Positions 8,228 through 16,393 of a stretch of 21,326 bases of DNA are shown here, in pieces. The notes beneath the pieces were generated by a model. That model searched no databases. It was not told the DNA's origin and was given only the letters and a program-made list of their open reading frames with translations. Position 1 is the stretch's first letter. Each line of letters opens with the position of its first letter. The DNA is from CAZGAH01 sp964523295 (lineage in GTDB: Bacteria > Desulfobacterota > Desulfovibrionia > Desulfovibrionales > Desulfovibrionaceae): NCBI GenBank assembly GCA_964523295.1, contig CAZGAH010000072.1, forward strand, positions 1 to 21,326, written 5' to 3'. A program made the position numbers and the translations under genes.

Positions 8228-8360
8228 TTTTTAGGGTCAAAAAAAAAATCTTGCTGCTTTTTCCATTTTAAGCCAAAAATAGAATTATTTCAATGAGATA
8301 AATAGACTTGCAAAAAATTAATAAAATGCTAAAAAAATTCTAGAAAAATAAAAATATGGC
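8228..8360. promoter_or_regulatory. AT-rich tract upstream of the dcw promoter
   Basis: About 130 bases, mostly A and T, with several A-runs (for example ten A at 8241-8250). It ends at the -35 of the mraZ promoter. This placement suits an UP-element-like or intrinsically curved region, or a site for a nucleoid protein; its function is inferred from composition and place only. Confidence 0.45.
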
Positions 8361-8361
8361 C

Positions 8362-8390
8362 TTGACAAGGGCTGGCTTTTGGGGAAAGAG
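8362..8390 (+). promoter_or_regulatory. Candidate mraZ (dcw operon) promoter
   Basis: A perfect -35 hexamer TTGACA lies at 8362-8367. The expected -10 region (about 8385-8390, AAAGAG) is poor and directly abuts the MraZ boxes, consistent with a promoter that a bound MraZ would block. The -35 is convincing, but the -10 assignment is not. Confidence 0.5.
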
Positions 8391-8391
8391 G

Positions 8392-8416
8392 TGGGAAACT
8401 GTGGGAAAAAGTGGTA
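8392..8416 (+). promoter_or_regulatory. MraZ operator: three TGGGA-type boxes
   Basis: TGGGA (8392-8396), TGGGA (8402-8406) and TGGTA (8412-8416) are spaced by exactly 5 bases, giving the 10-bp periodicity of known MraZ boxes (TGGGN repeats). A further TGGGG at 8380 is out of phase. The array ends 10 bases before the mraZ start codon, so MraZ probably represses its own operon here, as shown in E. coli. Confidence 0.85.
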
Positions 8417-8426
8417 GGAAACAGTC

Positions 8427-8876
8427 ATGGTGTTCAGGGGAAGGTCACAGCGAAGTCTCGATCCCAAGGGGCGGCTCATGGTGCCGGCCGATTTTCGGGA
8501 CATTGTACTGGACCGGAGTGCGGAGGGAAAATTCGTGCTCACCTGTTACGATGGCTGTCTCGTCGGATTCCCGCTGCCGGATTGGGAGGAGTTCGAGCGT
8601 CAGGTGCAGCTGATCAGGAACCCGTCGCGCAAGCTACGGGATTTTCGACGCCTGGTCATTGGCAGTGCGGAGATGCAGGAACTCGACAAGCAAGGCCGAA
8701 TCCTGCTTTCGCCCGCGCAGCGCGACTACGCCGGTCTGGAAAAGGACGTTGTGCTGGTAGGGCAGTTGCAGAAGTTCGAAATATGGAATCCTGAGCGGCT
8801 TTCGGGCATTGACGCCCAGAATTACGACGACGTGGCCGATGAGTTCGGCGACATCGAGGTCTGTCTTCCCCTCTGA
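8427..8876 (+). CDS. mraZ: Transcriptional regulator MraZ
   Basis: This is a 149-residue DNA-binding regulator and the first gene of the dcw operon. It has two SpoVT-AbrB-like half-domains, each with the signature DxxGR: DPKGRLMVPADFR (12-24) and DKQGRILLSPAQR (87-99). MraZ forms a ring-shaped oligomer that contacts repeated TGGGN boxes; three such boxes lie directly upstream. The start is supported by AGGA 7 bases before the ATG and by the typical MFRG-like opening (MVFRGRSQRSLDPKGR). rsmH follows after 2 bases. Confidence 0.97.
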   Translation: MVFRGRSQRSLDPKGRLMVPADFRDIVLDRSAEGKFVLTCYDGCLVGFPLPDWEEFERQVQLIRNPSRKLRDFRRLVIGSAEMQELDKQGRILLSPAQRDYAGLEKDVVLVGQLQKFEIWNPERLSGIDAQNYDDVADEFGDIEVCLPL

Positions 8877-8878
8877 CG

Positions 8879-9946
8879 ATGATGCAGGCGCGTATGACGG
8901 ATGAAAGAGAACAGCAACCACGAACCGGGGACGTCGTTCACCAGCCGGTGATGCTGACCGAGGTTCTGGACTGGCTGTCGCCACGGCCGGGGGGACGCTA
9001 TCTGGACGGCACGGTTGGTCTTGGCGGCCACAGCGCGGGCATTATGGAGCGCACGGCGGGCGAGGCACTGGTGTTGGGTCTCGATCGCGACGCCCAGGCT
9101 CTGGAGAGAGCGCGGGAGCGGCTGGCGGTGTATGGCGACCGGGTCAGCCTGCGGTTATCGCGTTTCAGCGCCTTTGCGGAGGCATTGGCTGCGCAGGGTT
9201 GGGATACGGTCGATGGCGCGGTGCTGGACCTGGGCGTCTCGTCGCTCCAGCTTGACGTGGCCGAACGTGGATTCAGTTTTTTGCATGACGGTCCGCTGGA
9301 CATGCGCATGGCGGGATCGAGTCCCGAACTCACGGCCGCGGCGTTGGTAAACCGGGCCGGAGTGGCGGAACTGAAACGGATCATCTATGCGTACGGTGAG
9401 GAGCCCATGGCCGGGCGCATTGCCCGGCGGATAGTGGAGGCGCGCGAAAGCGGTCCAATAGAGACGACGTTGCAACTGGCCTGGATTGTTGAACGCGCGT
9501 ACCCGGCCGCCTGGAGGGCCAAGGCACGCAATCATCCTGCCACGCGGACGTTTCAGGCGCTTCGCATCGCGGTGAATCGGGAACTGGACGAACTCGAGGC
9601 CTTTCTGGCGAATATCCCGGCGGTGCTTGCGCCGGGCGCGCGGGTGGCGATCATTTCATTTCATTCGTTGGAAGACCGGCTGGTCAAGAACGCCTTTCGT
9701 CAGGCAGCGCGTCCGTGTGTGTGTCCGCCGGAGCAACTGGTCTGCACGTGCGCCCGGCAACCGCTGCTGCACGTGTTGACGAAAAAGCCGATTGCCCCGT
9801 CCGATACCGAGTCTGCGACCAACAGCCGGGCGCGGAGCGCCAAACTACGCGTTGCGGAGCGGTCCGTGGAAGGGGCCGTGCCCATAAACAAGGGCTGGAA
9901 GCGTCGTTTACGGGCGGAACTTCAGGCACGCGAAGGCAGGGTGTGA
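8879..9946 (+). CDS. rsmH: 16S rRNA m4C1402 methyltransferase RsmH
   Basis: This SAM-dependent enzyme makes the N4-methylation of C1402 in the 16S rRNA decoding centre (formerly MraW). At 355 residues it is slightly longer than the E. coli protein (313). Visible signatures are HQPVMLTEVLDWL (21-33), the SAM loop YLDGTVGLGGHS (41-52), LDLGVSSLQLD, PLDMRM, NHPATRTFQALRIAVN and SFHSLEDRLVK. A cysteine cluster near the end (CVCPPEQLVCTC) is common in delta- and gammaproteobacterial members. The start is uncertain: ATG 8879, 8882 or 8894 (MTDERE, with AGGCG upstream). ftsL follows after 3 bases. Confidence 0.97.
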   Translation: MMQARMTDEREQQPRTGDVVHQPVMLTEVLDWLSPRPGGRYLDGTVGLGGHSAGIMERTAGEALVLGLDRDAQALERARERLAVYGDRVSLRLSRFSAFAEALAAQGWDTVDGAVLDLGVSSLQLDVAERGFSFLHDGPLDMRMAGSSPELTAAALVNRAGVAELKRIIYAYGEEPMAGRIARRIVEARESGPIETTLQLAWIVERAYPAAWRAKARNHPATRTFQALRIAVNRELDELEAFLANIPAVLAPGARVAIISFHSLEDRLVKNAFRQAARPCVCPPEQLVCTCARQPLLHVLTKKPIAPSDTESATNSRARSAKLRVAERSVEGAVPINKGWKRRLRAELQAREGRV

Positions 9947-9949
9947 GCA

Positions 9950-10237
9950 ATGGCCGGCGAAGAGCGCAAACGTCTGTTCTGGCTCGCCCTTGCCGGCGGA
10001 TTGACCCTTTTTCTGGGCTTCACGCTGGTCCGGCTGAACATCGATCGCCTGGATACTGCCTACCGGCTCAAGCAGCTCCAGACGCGCATCAATGATTACG
10101 AGGCGCATAGCGCCAAGTTGCAGATCGAACGGGATAATCTGGTGACACCGTCGCGCTTGCGACGTCTGGCCGCGGAGTATGGCCTGGGGCCTGCGGAAGG
10201 CGGACAAATACGTCGCATCGATACAGCTCAAAAATAA
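9950..10237 (+). CDS. ftsL: FtsL-like cell-division protein
   Basis: This is a 95-residue bitopic membrane protein. A short cytoplasmic start with basic residues (EERKR) leads to one transmembrane helix (about 9-28). A periplasmic coiled-coil region (about 30-70, YRLKQLQTRINDYEAHSAKLQIERDNL split here at QTRIN) ends in a TPSRLRRLAAEYGLGPA segment. That last feature and the place between rsmH and ftsI are typical of FtsL/FtsL-like proteins, which bridge FtsB/FtsQ to the FtsW-FtsI synthase. Sequence conservation in this family is low, so the name rests on topology and position. Confidence 0.85.
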   Translation: MAGEERKRLFWLALAGGLTLFLGFTLVRLNIDRLDTAYRLKQLQTRINDYEAHSAKLQIERDNLVTPSRLRRLAAEYGLGPAEGGQIRRIDTAQK

Positions 10238-10366
10238 TACAACCCGCAGTTCGTTCCGGGGGGTCGGAAGAACGGCGAGGGAAAACGGGGTGGATGTGCC
10301 GGTCGCGGGGGGAAAACGCGTCAGAGGCGACCGCGGATGCAGTGAAGGATGAAGGGCAGGTAGCAG
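10238..10366 (+). other. Spacer between ftsL and ftsI
   Basis: At 129 bases this is the longest gap inside the plus-strand cluster. It can form a small imperfect stem (CGTTC...GAACG, about 10253-10275) and is followed by the ribosome site GGCAGG (10355-10360). I see no clear promoter or terminator. Confidence 0.4.
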
Positions 10367-12445
10367 GTGTTGGCGAAGAAGGCCGTCAAGAACAAATACC
10401 CCAAGGCAAGTCGTCGCAAGCCGACCGTTGCCAAATCCGTGCGATCGTCTGGCCGGCTTGACTGGAGCCGGGTCAGGATTGCGGGTGTTGCCATTTTTCT
10501 GGGCCTGCTGTGGGTCGGACTGTGGGTCCGGGCCTGCTTCGTGCAAGTTGTCGAGGGACCGCGTCTGGCGGCGATGGCAGCGCGACAGCACCGCACCTCG
10601 GAGTCGTTCATTGGAGAACGAGGCGAAATACTCGATTCTAAGGGCAGACTGCTGGCCAAAAGTGTTGAAATTCAATCGGTTTTCGCCCGTCCCGGCGAGC
10701 TTGAGGACAAGGGGAGAACCATCGCGGCGCTGTCGTCCCTCCTGGGGCTCAACCGACGCGAGTTGGAAGTTAAGCTGAAGAGCCGCAGCAACCAGGTCTG
10801 GATTGCCCGGCAGATCGGCGATCAGGATGCCGCCAAGGTCAAGGACGCCGGACTGAAAGGCGTCTATCTGACAACGGAATACGGCCGTTTGTATCCCAAC
10901 AAAACCCTGGCAGGGCAGCTGCTCGGATTTGCCGGCTTCGATGATCAGGGGTTGGAGGGTCTGGAGTCCGCCTTCGACAAACATCTTGCCGGGCGCACGG
11001 CCAAACAGGTGGTGCAGCGCGATGCAGCGGGCCGGCGCCTGCATCTCGATGCAGGTGGTCACGAGGTCGACATCAAGGGCAAGGATCTCAAGCTGACGAT
11101 CGATGCGCATATTCAGTACGTCGCCGAGGAGGCCTTGCTACGCGTCGTCAAGGAATTCAATGCCGCCTGGGCCGGCTGTGTGCTGGTCGAGGTCGAGACC
11201 GGCAACATTCTGGCCTGGTCCGAGAGTCCGCCGTTCAATCCCAATCTGTTCGGGCAATATCCGCCGCAACGGCGACGCAACCGCATGGCTATCGATACGT
11301 TCGAGCCCGGATCGAGCATCAAGCCTCTGGTCGTGGCCGCGGCGCTCCAGGAGGGCATTTGCGAGGCGGATACGCTCTATTTTTGCGAAAACGGAAAATT
11401 TCATTTCGAGAATAAGATCATCCGCGACGTACACCCGCAGAACTGGCTTCCGGTGCATAAGATCGTCCGCTACTCGAGCAACGTCGGTTCCGCGAAGATT
11501 GCGCTGGCTCTGGGGGAGCGACGGTTGCACGGGTATCTGCATCGTCTGGGCTTCGGAAGCAGGACCGGATTGCCGCTCCCGGGCGAAAGCAAAGGCGTGC
11601 TGCGCGCTCCCCGGACCTGGCAGAAGATCGAGACGGCGACGACCGGCTTCGGGCAGGGGTTCTCCGTGACCCTGCTACAGCTGGCCAAGGCCTATTTGTG
11701 TATCGCGAATTACGGTGTTTCCAAGCCGTTACGCCTGGTGGAATATCCGCTCGACGACCCGCTGCCCGAGGTCAAGGTTTTCGATCAGCGCGTCGCCCGC
11801 AAGGTGATCGGCATGTTGCGCGACGTAGTCGAAGAGGACGGGACCGGAAAGAAGGCGCAGATCGAGGGCCTGAGCGTGGCCGGCAAGACAAGTACGGCCC
11901 AGAAGGCTTCGCCGCACGGCGGGTACGGCAACAAGGTAGTCGCCTCGTTTATCGGTTTTCTGCCTGCTGAAAACCCGAAATATCTGTTGGGCGTGGTCGT
12001 GGACGAGCCCGAACCCGTCCACTACGGCGGACTCGTTGCCGCGCCGGTTTTCCGGGAAGTAGCGATCAAGACCCTGGCCTATCTGGGGCAGTTGCCCGAG
12101 ATCAAGCCTGCGCCCGTGGTTGCGGCTGCGCCGGCGGGAAAGCCAGCTCCAGGGGCAAAGGGCACTACGGGCGGAAAGCCTGCACCTGCGCCTGCACCTG
12201 CGCCTGCTGAAACGAAAACTGTGTCCGTACGGCCGCGGACCTTTGGCAAAGACAAGGTTCCGGACGTTGTCGGGCTGAGCGTGCGGCGCGCGGTGGAAGT
12301 CTTTGCCGGACAGGGCGTGGTGCCGGTATTTATCGGTGAAGGAACCGTTGTCCAGAGACAAAATCCGGCTCCAGGGCAACCGTGGCCGGATACGCAAAAA
12401 GACAAATGCACATTATGGCTGGTACCCGATGTCGAACGCTCGTAA
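10367..12445 (+). CDS. ftsI: Septal peptidoglycan transpeptidase FtsI (PBP3) with PASTA domain
   Basis: This encodes a 692-residue class B penicillin-binding protein that crosslinks septal peptidoglycan with FtsW. A basic cytoplasmic start and one transmembrane helix (about 36-60) precede the dimerisation domain (GERGEILDSKGRLLAKS, about 83-99) and the transpeptidase domain. Active-site motifs are SSIK (316-319, nucleophile Ser316), SSN (370-372) and KTS (507-509), where most family members have KTG. An Ala/Pro/Lys-rich linker (about 583-625) leads to a single C-terminal PASTA domain (about 629-690, VPDVVGLSVRRAVE). The start is GTG at 10367, fixed by an in-frame stop at 10361 and GGCAGG 6 bases upstream. 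The end overlaps murE by 17 bases. Confidence 0.96.
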   Translation: MLAKKAVKNKYPKASRRKPTVAKSVRSSGRLDWSRVRIAGVAIFLGLLWVGLWVRACFVQVVEGPRLAAMAARQHRTSESFIGERGEILDSKGRLLAKSVEIQSVFARPGELEDKGRTIAALSSLLGLNRRELEVKLKSRSNQVWIARQIGDQDAAKVKDAGLKGVYLTTEYGRLYPNKTLAGQLLGFAGFDDQGLEGLESAFDKHLAGRTAKQVVQRDAAGRRLHLDAGGHEVDIKGKDLKLTIDAHIQYVAEEALLRVVKEFNAAWAGCVLVEVETGNILAWSESPPFNPNLFGQYPPQRRRNRMAIDTFEPGSSIKPLVVAAALQEGICEADTLYFCENGKFHFENKIIRDVHPQNWLPVHKIVRYSSNVGSAKIALALGERRLHGYLHRLGFGSRTGLPLPGESKGVLRAPRTWQKIETATTGFGQGFSVTLLQLAKAYLCIANYGVSKPLRLVEYPLDDPLPEVKVFDQRVARKVIGMLRDVVEEDGTGKKAQIEGLSVAGKTSTAQKASPHGGYGNKVVASFIGFLPAENPKYLLGVVVDEPEPVHYGGLVAAPVFREVAIKTLAYLGQLPEIKPAPVVAAAPAGKPAPGAKGTTGGKPAPAPAPAPAETKTVSVRPRTFGKDKVPDVVGLSVRRAVEVFAGQGVVPVFIGEGTVVQRQNPAPGQPWPDTQKDKCTLWLVPDVERS

Positions 12446-13895
12446 TGCATCCCACGACGTAACGTTGGCGGAACTCGAAGACCTGGCCCGGTCAGGTCTG
12501 CCGGTACGCAGCCACTCCGGCCAGGTCCGGTCCGGAGACATCTTTGTGCTCCTCCCGGGCAGCGGATCCGACGGGAGCGACTATTTAGCCGAGGCACTGG
12601 AGCGTGGCGCCGGTTATGTCATCGTTCCTGCCGCCTGCGCGTGTGACACGGGCGCTGTGACCTGTCTGCGGCATGACAACCCGCGGCAGGCGCTTGGCGC
12701 GCTCGCTGCCGCCAGTTTTGCAACCGACGCGCTTCCCTTTCCGCTGATCGGCGTCACCGGCACGAATGGCAAGACCACGGTGAGCTATCTGATCGAACAT
12801 CTTTTCGCAGCCAATGGAAAGCGTGTCGGCGTTGTGGGCACGGTCAGCTATCGCTGGCCCGGGCATCAGGAGCTGGCAACTCTGACAACGCCCGGGTGCT
12901 GGCAGCTGCACGGATTGCTGGCCCGAATGCGCGACTCCGGCGTCGATGCCGCGGTCATGGAGGTTTCCTCACATGCCCTGGATCAGCTGCGTGTGGCCGG
13001 ACTGCGCTTTCAGGTCGGCGTGTGGACCAACCTGACGCAGGATCATCTGGATTACCATGGCGACATGGACACGTATTTTCACGCCAAGGCAAAGCTGTTT
13101 CGCGAACAGGACGCACGCGACAAATCCGCTGTGCTCAATTGGGACGATCCGTACGGACGTCGTCTGATTGACGAAACACCGAACATCCTCGCTTACGGTC
13201 TTGGTCCAAAGCCGGCTGCTCTCGCCCCGACGGCCGCACTGCAGGGCCGGATTCTGGAAAAATCCATCGACGGTCTTCGACTGCGCATGGAGTGGGGAAC
13301 GCGCAGCTGGGAGTTCGCGTCGCCGCTGGTCGGCGGGCATAATGCCCTGAATCTGCTGGCCGCGCAGGCGGCCGGGCTCTGCTCGGGGCTGACTCCCGAG
13401 CATCTGAGCGTGCTCGAACAGTTTCAGGGCGTCCCGGGTCGTCTGGAGCGCATTGCGAACCGCCAGGGGCTGTATATTTTCGTGGATTACGCCCACACGC
13501 CCGACGCACTCGAAAACGTGCTCCGGGCGCTGCGTGAGCAGCCTCTCGGGCGTCTGATCACCGTTTTCGGCTGCGGAGGCAACCGCGACCGCACCAAACG
13601 GCCGCTGATGGGACAGGCGGTAAGCCGGTACAGCGACATTGCCGTGTTGACCTCGGACAATCCCCGTCACGAAGAGCCGCTGGCCATCATGGATGAAATA
13701 CGGCCGGGTCTGAAACAGTGCCCGATGGTGCTGGAAACGCCCGACCGGCGCAAGGCCATCGGTCTGGCCCTGGACGAGATGCGCGCCGGCGATGTGCTGC
13801 TCGTAGCTGGAAAAGGGCATGAATCCTATCAGCAGATCGGCGACACGAAGTTTCCTTTCAGCGATCAGGCCGTGATCAGGGAGTACCTCGGATGA
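12429..13895 (+). CDS. murE: UDP-MurNAc-L-Ala-D-Glu: meso-diaminopimelate ligase MurE
   Basis: This 488-residue cytoplasmic ligase adds the third stem-peptide residue. The ATP loop is GVTGTNGKTT (108-117). Other signatures are LTTPG, the substrate-contact region EVSSHALDQLRV, NLTQDHLDYHG and VDYAHTPDAL. The specificity motif DNPRHEEP (Asp410-Arg413 onwards) marks a meso-diaminopimelate enzyme rather than a lysine one. The ATG at 12429 is chosen because it opens the usual short N-terminus; a longer in-frame extension lies wholly within ftsI coding sequence. It shares ATGA with murF at the 3' end. Confidence 0.97.
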   Translation: MSNARNASHDVTLAELEDLARSGLPVRSHSGQVRSGDIFVLLPGSGSDGSDYLAEALERGAGYVIVPAACACDTGAVTCLRHDNPRQALGALAAASFATDALPFPLIGVTGTNGKTTVSYLIEHLFAANGKRVGVVGTVSYRWPGHQELATLTTPGCWQLHGLLARMRDSGVDAAVMEVSSHALDQLRVAGLRFQVGVWTNLTQDHLDYHGDMDTYFHAKAKLFREQDARDKSAVLNWDDPYGRRLIDETPNILAYGLGPKPAALAPTAALQGRILEKSIDGLRLRMEWGTRSWEFASPLVGGHNALNLLAAQAAGLCSGLTPEHLSVLEQFQGVPGRLERIANRQGLYIFVDYAHTPDALENVLRALREQPLGRLITVFGCGGNRDRTKRPLMGQAVSRYSDIAVLTSDNPRHEEPLAIMDEIRPGLKQCPMVLETPDRRKAIGLALDEMRAGDVLLVAGKGHESYQQIGDTKFPFSDQAVIREYLG

Positions 13896-15283
13896 ACATC
13901 CGTCTGGCGGACATCCGCGTCGCGACGGACGCCAGCTGCGACCTGCGGGAGCGCGGCACTCTGATTCCGTCCGCGGTGCAGACCGACAGCCGCAAATGCG
14001 CTCCCGGGGAAATCTTTTTCTGTCTGAAGGGTGAGCACTTCGACGGGCACGCGTACGCGGCCCAGGCCATTGCCAAGGGCGCCGTCGCCGGGGGGGCCGA
14101 GCATGAACTCCCCGAGGCCGGGGATACGCCCGTGCTCCGCGTCGACGACTGCATCAAGGCCCTGGGACGTCTTGCTGCCTGGCACAGAGCCAGAACCCGG
14201 GCACTGGTGACGGGTGTCACCGGCACGGCCGGGAAGACGACGGTCAAGGAGCTGCTGGCCTCGATATTGGGGAAGGCCGGCGTGGTGGCTAAAAACTTTC
14301 TGAATCTGAACAACCAGATCGGCCTGCCGTTATCGATGCTCGCTGCGAGCGGAGAGGAAGACTTCTGGGTCTTCGAACTTGGCATCAGCCGCCCCGGCGA
14401 TATGGACGAACTCGGCGCTACGCTCACGCCGGACATCGCGCTGATCATCAATGCCGGCGCAGCGCACCTCGAAGGTCTGGGAGACGTCCGCGGGGTGTCG
14501 GAAAACAAGGCCCGCCTGCTCGCGCATCTGGCGGCAAAGGGTCTGGCCGTGGTGAATCTGGATTATCCCGAACTGGCCGAAGCGGCGCGTCGTCTGGCCC
14601 CCGATTTGATCGGCTTTTCCTGCCAGGGACGCTCGGGCCGTTTCGAGGGTCGCTACCTTGGACCCGAGTCCGGCGGCCGGGGACGTTTTCAGGTGCAGCT
14701 GGCGGGCCGCTCTCTGGAGTTCACGCTGCCGCGCAGGGGCGCTTTCGTGGCCGAAAACTGCATCGCCGCGGCCACGACCGCCTGTCTTGCTGGCGTCGAC
14801 GTGGCCCGCCTGCAAGCAGGCCTGGAGGGATTCCAGGACGTACCGCTGCGATTTCAGTGCCGGAACACGCTGCATTTTCTGGTCATCGACGACGCCTACA
14901 ATGCCAATCCGCTGTCCATGGCCCAGGCATTGATCAGCGCGAGGGATATGGCGGAAGGCCGTCCGCTGTTGCTGGTGCTCGGTGAAATGCGCGAACTGGG
15001 CACAAGCGCAGGCGCAGCGCACCGTGAACTCGGCCGTCAGATGGCCACAGTCGGGCCGGTGGCCGTTTTCTGGCGAGGAGGCTTCGCGGAGCAGGTGTCC
15101 GAGGGGCTGGCTGAAGCCGGGTATTCGGGAACATGGTCCATCATAGGCGATGTCGCCGGTTTTCTGTCCGAACTGACTGCCTTTGAAGAAGAAGGCGGGG
15201 TCATCGTTTTCAAAGGCTCGCGTTCGACGCGTATGGATGAACTTAGCGCTGCGCTAATCGGGAGCACCAGCAATGCTGTATAA
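13892..15283 (+). CDS. murF: UDP-MurNAc-tripeptide: D-Ala-D-Ala ligase MurF
   Basis: This 463-residue enzyme adds D-Ala-D-Ala to complete the UDP-MurNAc pentapeptide. The N-terminal domain includes the uridine-binding TDSRKCAPGEIFFCLKGEHFDGH region (TDSR at 31-34). The ATP loop is GVTGTAGKTT (108-117). FELGISRPGDMDEL, INAGAAHLEGLG and DDAYNANPLSM are all typical of MurF. The ATGA overlap with murE and the 11-base overlap with mraY suggest translational coupling. Confidence 0.96.
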   Translation: MNIRLADIRVATDASCDLRERGTLIPSAVQTDSRKCAPGEIFFCLKGEHFDGHAYAAQAIAKGAVAGGAEHELPEAGDTPVLRVDDCIKALGRLAAWHRARTRALVTGVTGTAGKTTVKELLASILGKAGVVAKNFLNLNNQIGLPLSMLAASGEEDFWVFELGISRPGDMDELGATLTPDIALIINAGAAHLEGLGDVRGVSENKARLLAHLAAKGLAVVNLDYPELAEAARRLAPDLIGFSCQGRSGRFEGRYLGPESGGRGRFQVQLAGRSLEFTLPRRGAFVAENCIAAATTACLAGVDVARLQAGLEGFQDVPLRFQCRNTLHFLVIDDAYNANPLSMAQALISARDMAEGRPLLLVLGEMRELGTSAGAAHRELGRQMATVGPVAVFWRGGFAEQVSEGLAEAGYSGTWSIIGDVAGFLSELTAFEEEGGVIVFKGSRSTRMDELSAALIGSTSNAV

Positions 15284-16352
15284 TCTGCTTTACCCGCTCA
15301 GCGCTGAAATCGGCGCCCTGAACGTCTTCAAGTACATCACGTTCCGTACCGTCGGCGCCCTGTTGACCTCGCTGCTGGTATCCATTGTCATCGGGCCGGC
15401 GTTCATCCGCTGGCTGAAGCGGATCAAGTTCGGACAGTACATCCAGGAGGATGTAGTCGCCACGCACCAGCAGAAGGCCGGAACACCGACCATGGGTGGA
15501 TTGCTCATCGTCACGTCCGTGATGTCGGGAGTGCTGCTCTGGAGCGACCTGACCAACCACTATATCTGGCTGACCCTGTTCGTGTTTGTCGGATTCGGGG
15601 CAATCGGATTCGCCGACGATTATCTCAAGATCAAACGGAAAAACAACCGGGGCATCAGCGCCAGGGCCAAGTTTCTGCTCCAGATCATCGTGGCCATGTC
15701 TGCCATGATGATGTTGTTCATCGAACCGGCCTATTCGACGCACCTGGTCTTCCCGTTCATCAAGACATTGCAGCCGGATCTGGGCGTATTGTATCTGCCC
15801 TTTGCCGTTCTGGTCATGGTCGGCGCCTCCAACGGGGTGAACCTGACCGACGGTCTCGACGGGCTGGCCATTGGCCCGACGATCATGGCCGGAGTCTGCT
15901 TCGCGGTATTCATCTACGTGGCCGGGCACGGACAGATTGCCCGGTATCTGCAGGTCGCGGCGGTCCCCGGCGTCGGCGAGGTGACCGTGTTCTGCGGTGC
16001 GCTCATCGGCGCCGGCCTTGGGTTTCTGTGGTTCAACGCCTATCCGGCCCAGGTATTCATGGGGGATGTGGGCTCGCTGAGCCTGGGCGGAGTGCTGGGA
16101 TTCATTGCCGTGCTCGCGAAACAGGAACTGGTGCTGCTCATCGTGGGCGGGCTGTTTGTCATCGAGACGCTCTCGGTCATCCTGCAGGTCAGTTATTTCA
16201 AGGTAAGTGGCGGCAAGCGGATATTCCGGATGGCTCCGATTCATCATCATTTCGAGCTGAAGGGCATTCCGGAATCGAAAATCATCATCCGCTTCTGGAT
16301 TCTTTCGATTCTGCTGGGACTGGCGGCGTTGACGACGCTGAAGCTTCGTTGA
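15273..16352 (+). CDS. mraY: Phospho-MurNAc-pentapeptide transferase MraY
   Basis: This 359-residue inner-membrane enzyme transfers phospho-MurNAc-pentapeptide to undecaprenyl phosphate, making lipid I. About ten hydrophobic segments are present. Catalytic motifs are FADDYLK (Asp115, Asp116), NLTDGLDGLA (190-199), FMGDVGSL (Asp265) and APIHHHFE (321-328, the MraY-specific histidine motif). Length and motif order match the family. The start overlaps the end of murF by 11 bases. Confidence 0.98.
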   Translation: MLYNLLYPLSAEIGALNVFKYITFRTVGALLTSLLVSIVIGPAFIRWLKRIKFGQYIQEDVVATHQQKAGTPTMGGLLIVTSVMSGVLLWSDLTNHYIWLTLFVFVGFGAIGFADDYLKIKRKNNRGISARAKFLLQIIVAMSAMMMLFIEPAYSTHLVFPFIKTLQPDLGVLYLPFAVLVMVGASNGVNLTDGLDGLAIGPTIMAGVCFAVFIYVAGHGQIARYLQVAAVPGVGEVTVFCGALIGAGLGFLWFNAYPAQVFMGDVGSLSLGGVLGFIAVLAKQELVLLIVGGLFVIETLSVILQVSYFKVSGGKRIFRMAPIHHHFELKGIPESKIIIRFWILSILLGLAALTTLKLR

Positions 16353-16393
16353 CCGGTCCGGTTACGACGCAACGCGGAAGCGAGGAGAGAGAA

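Noticed and set aside
12303..12428. N-terminal extension of MurE inside ftsI
   Set aside because: The extra 42 residues lie in another frame of ftsI coding sequence and are not MurE-like. ATG 12429 gives the normal N-terminus.
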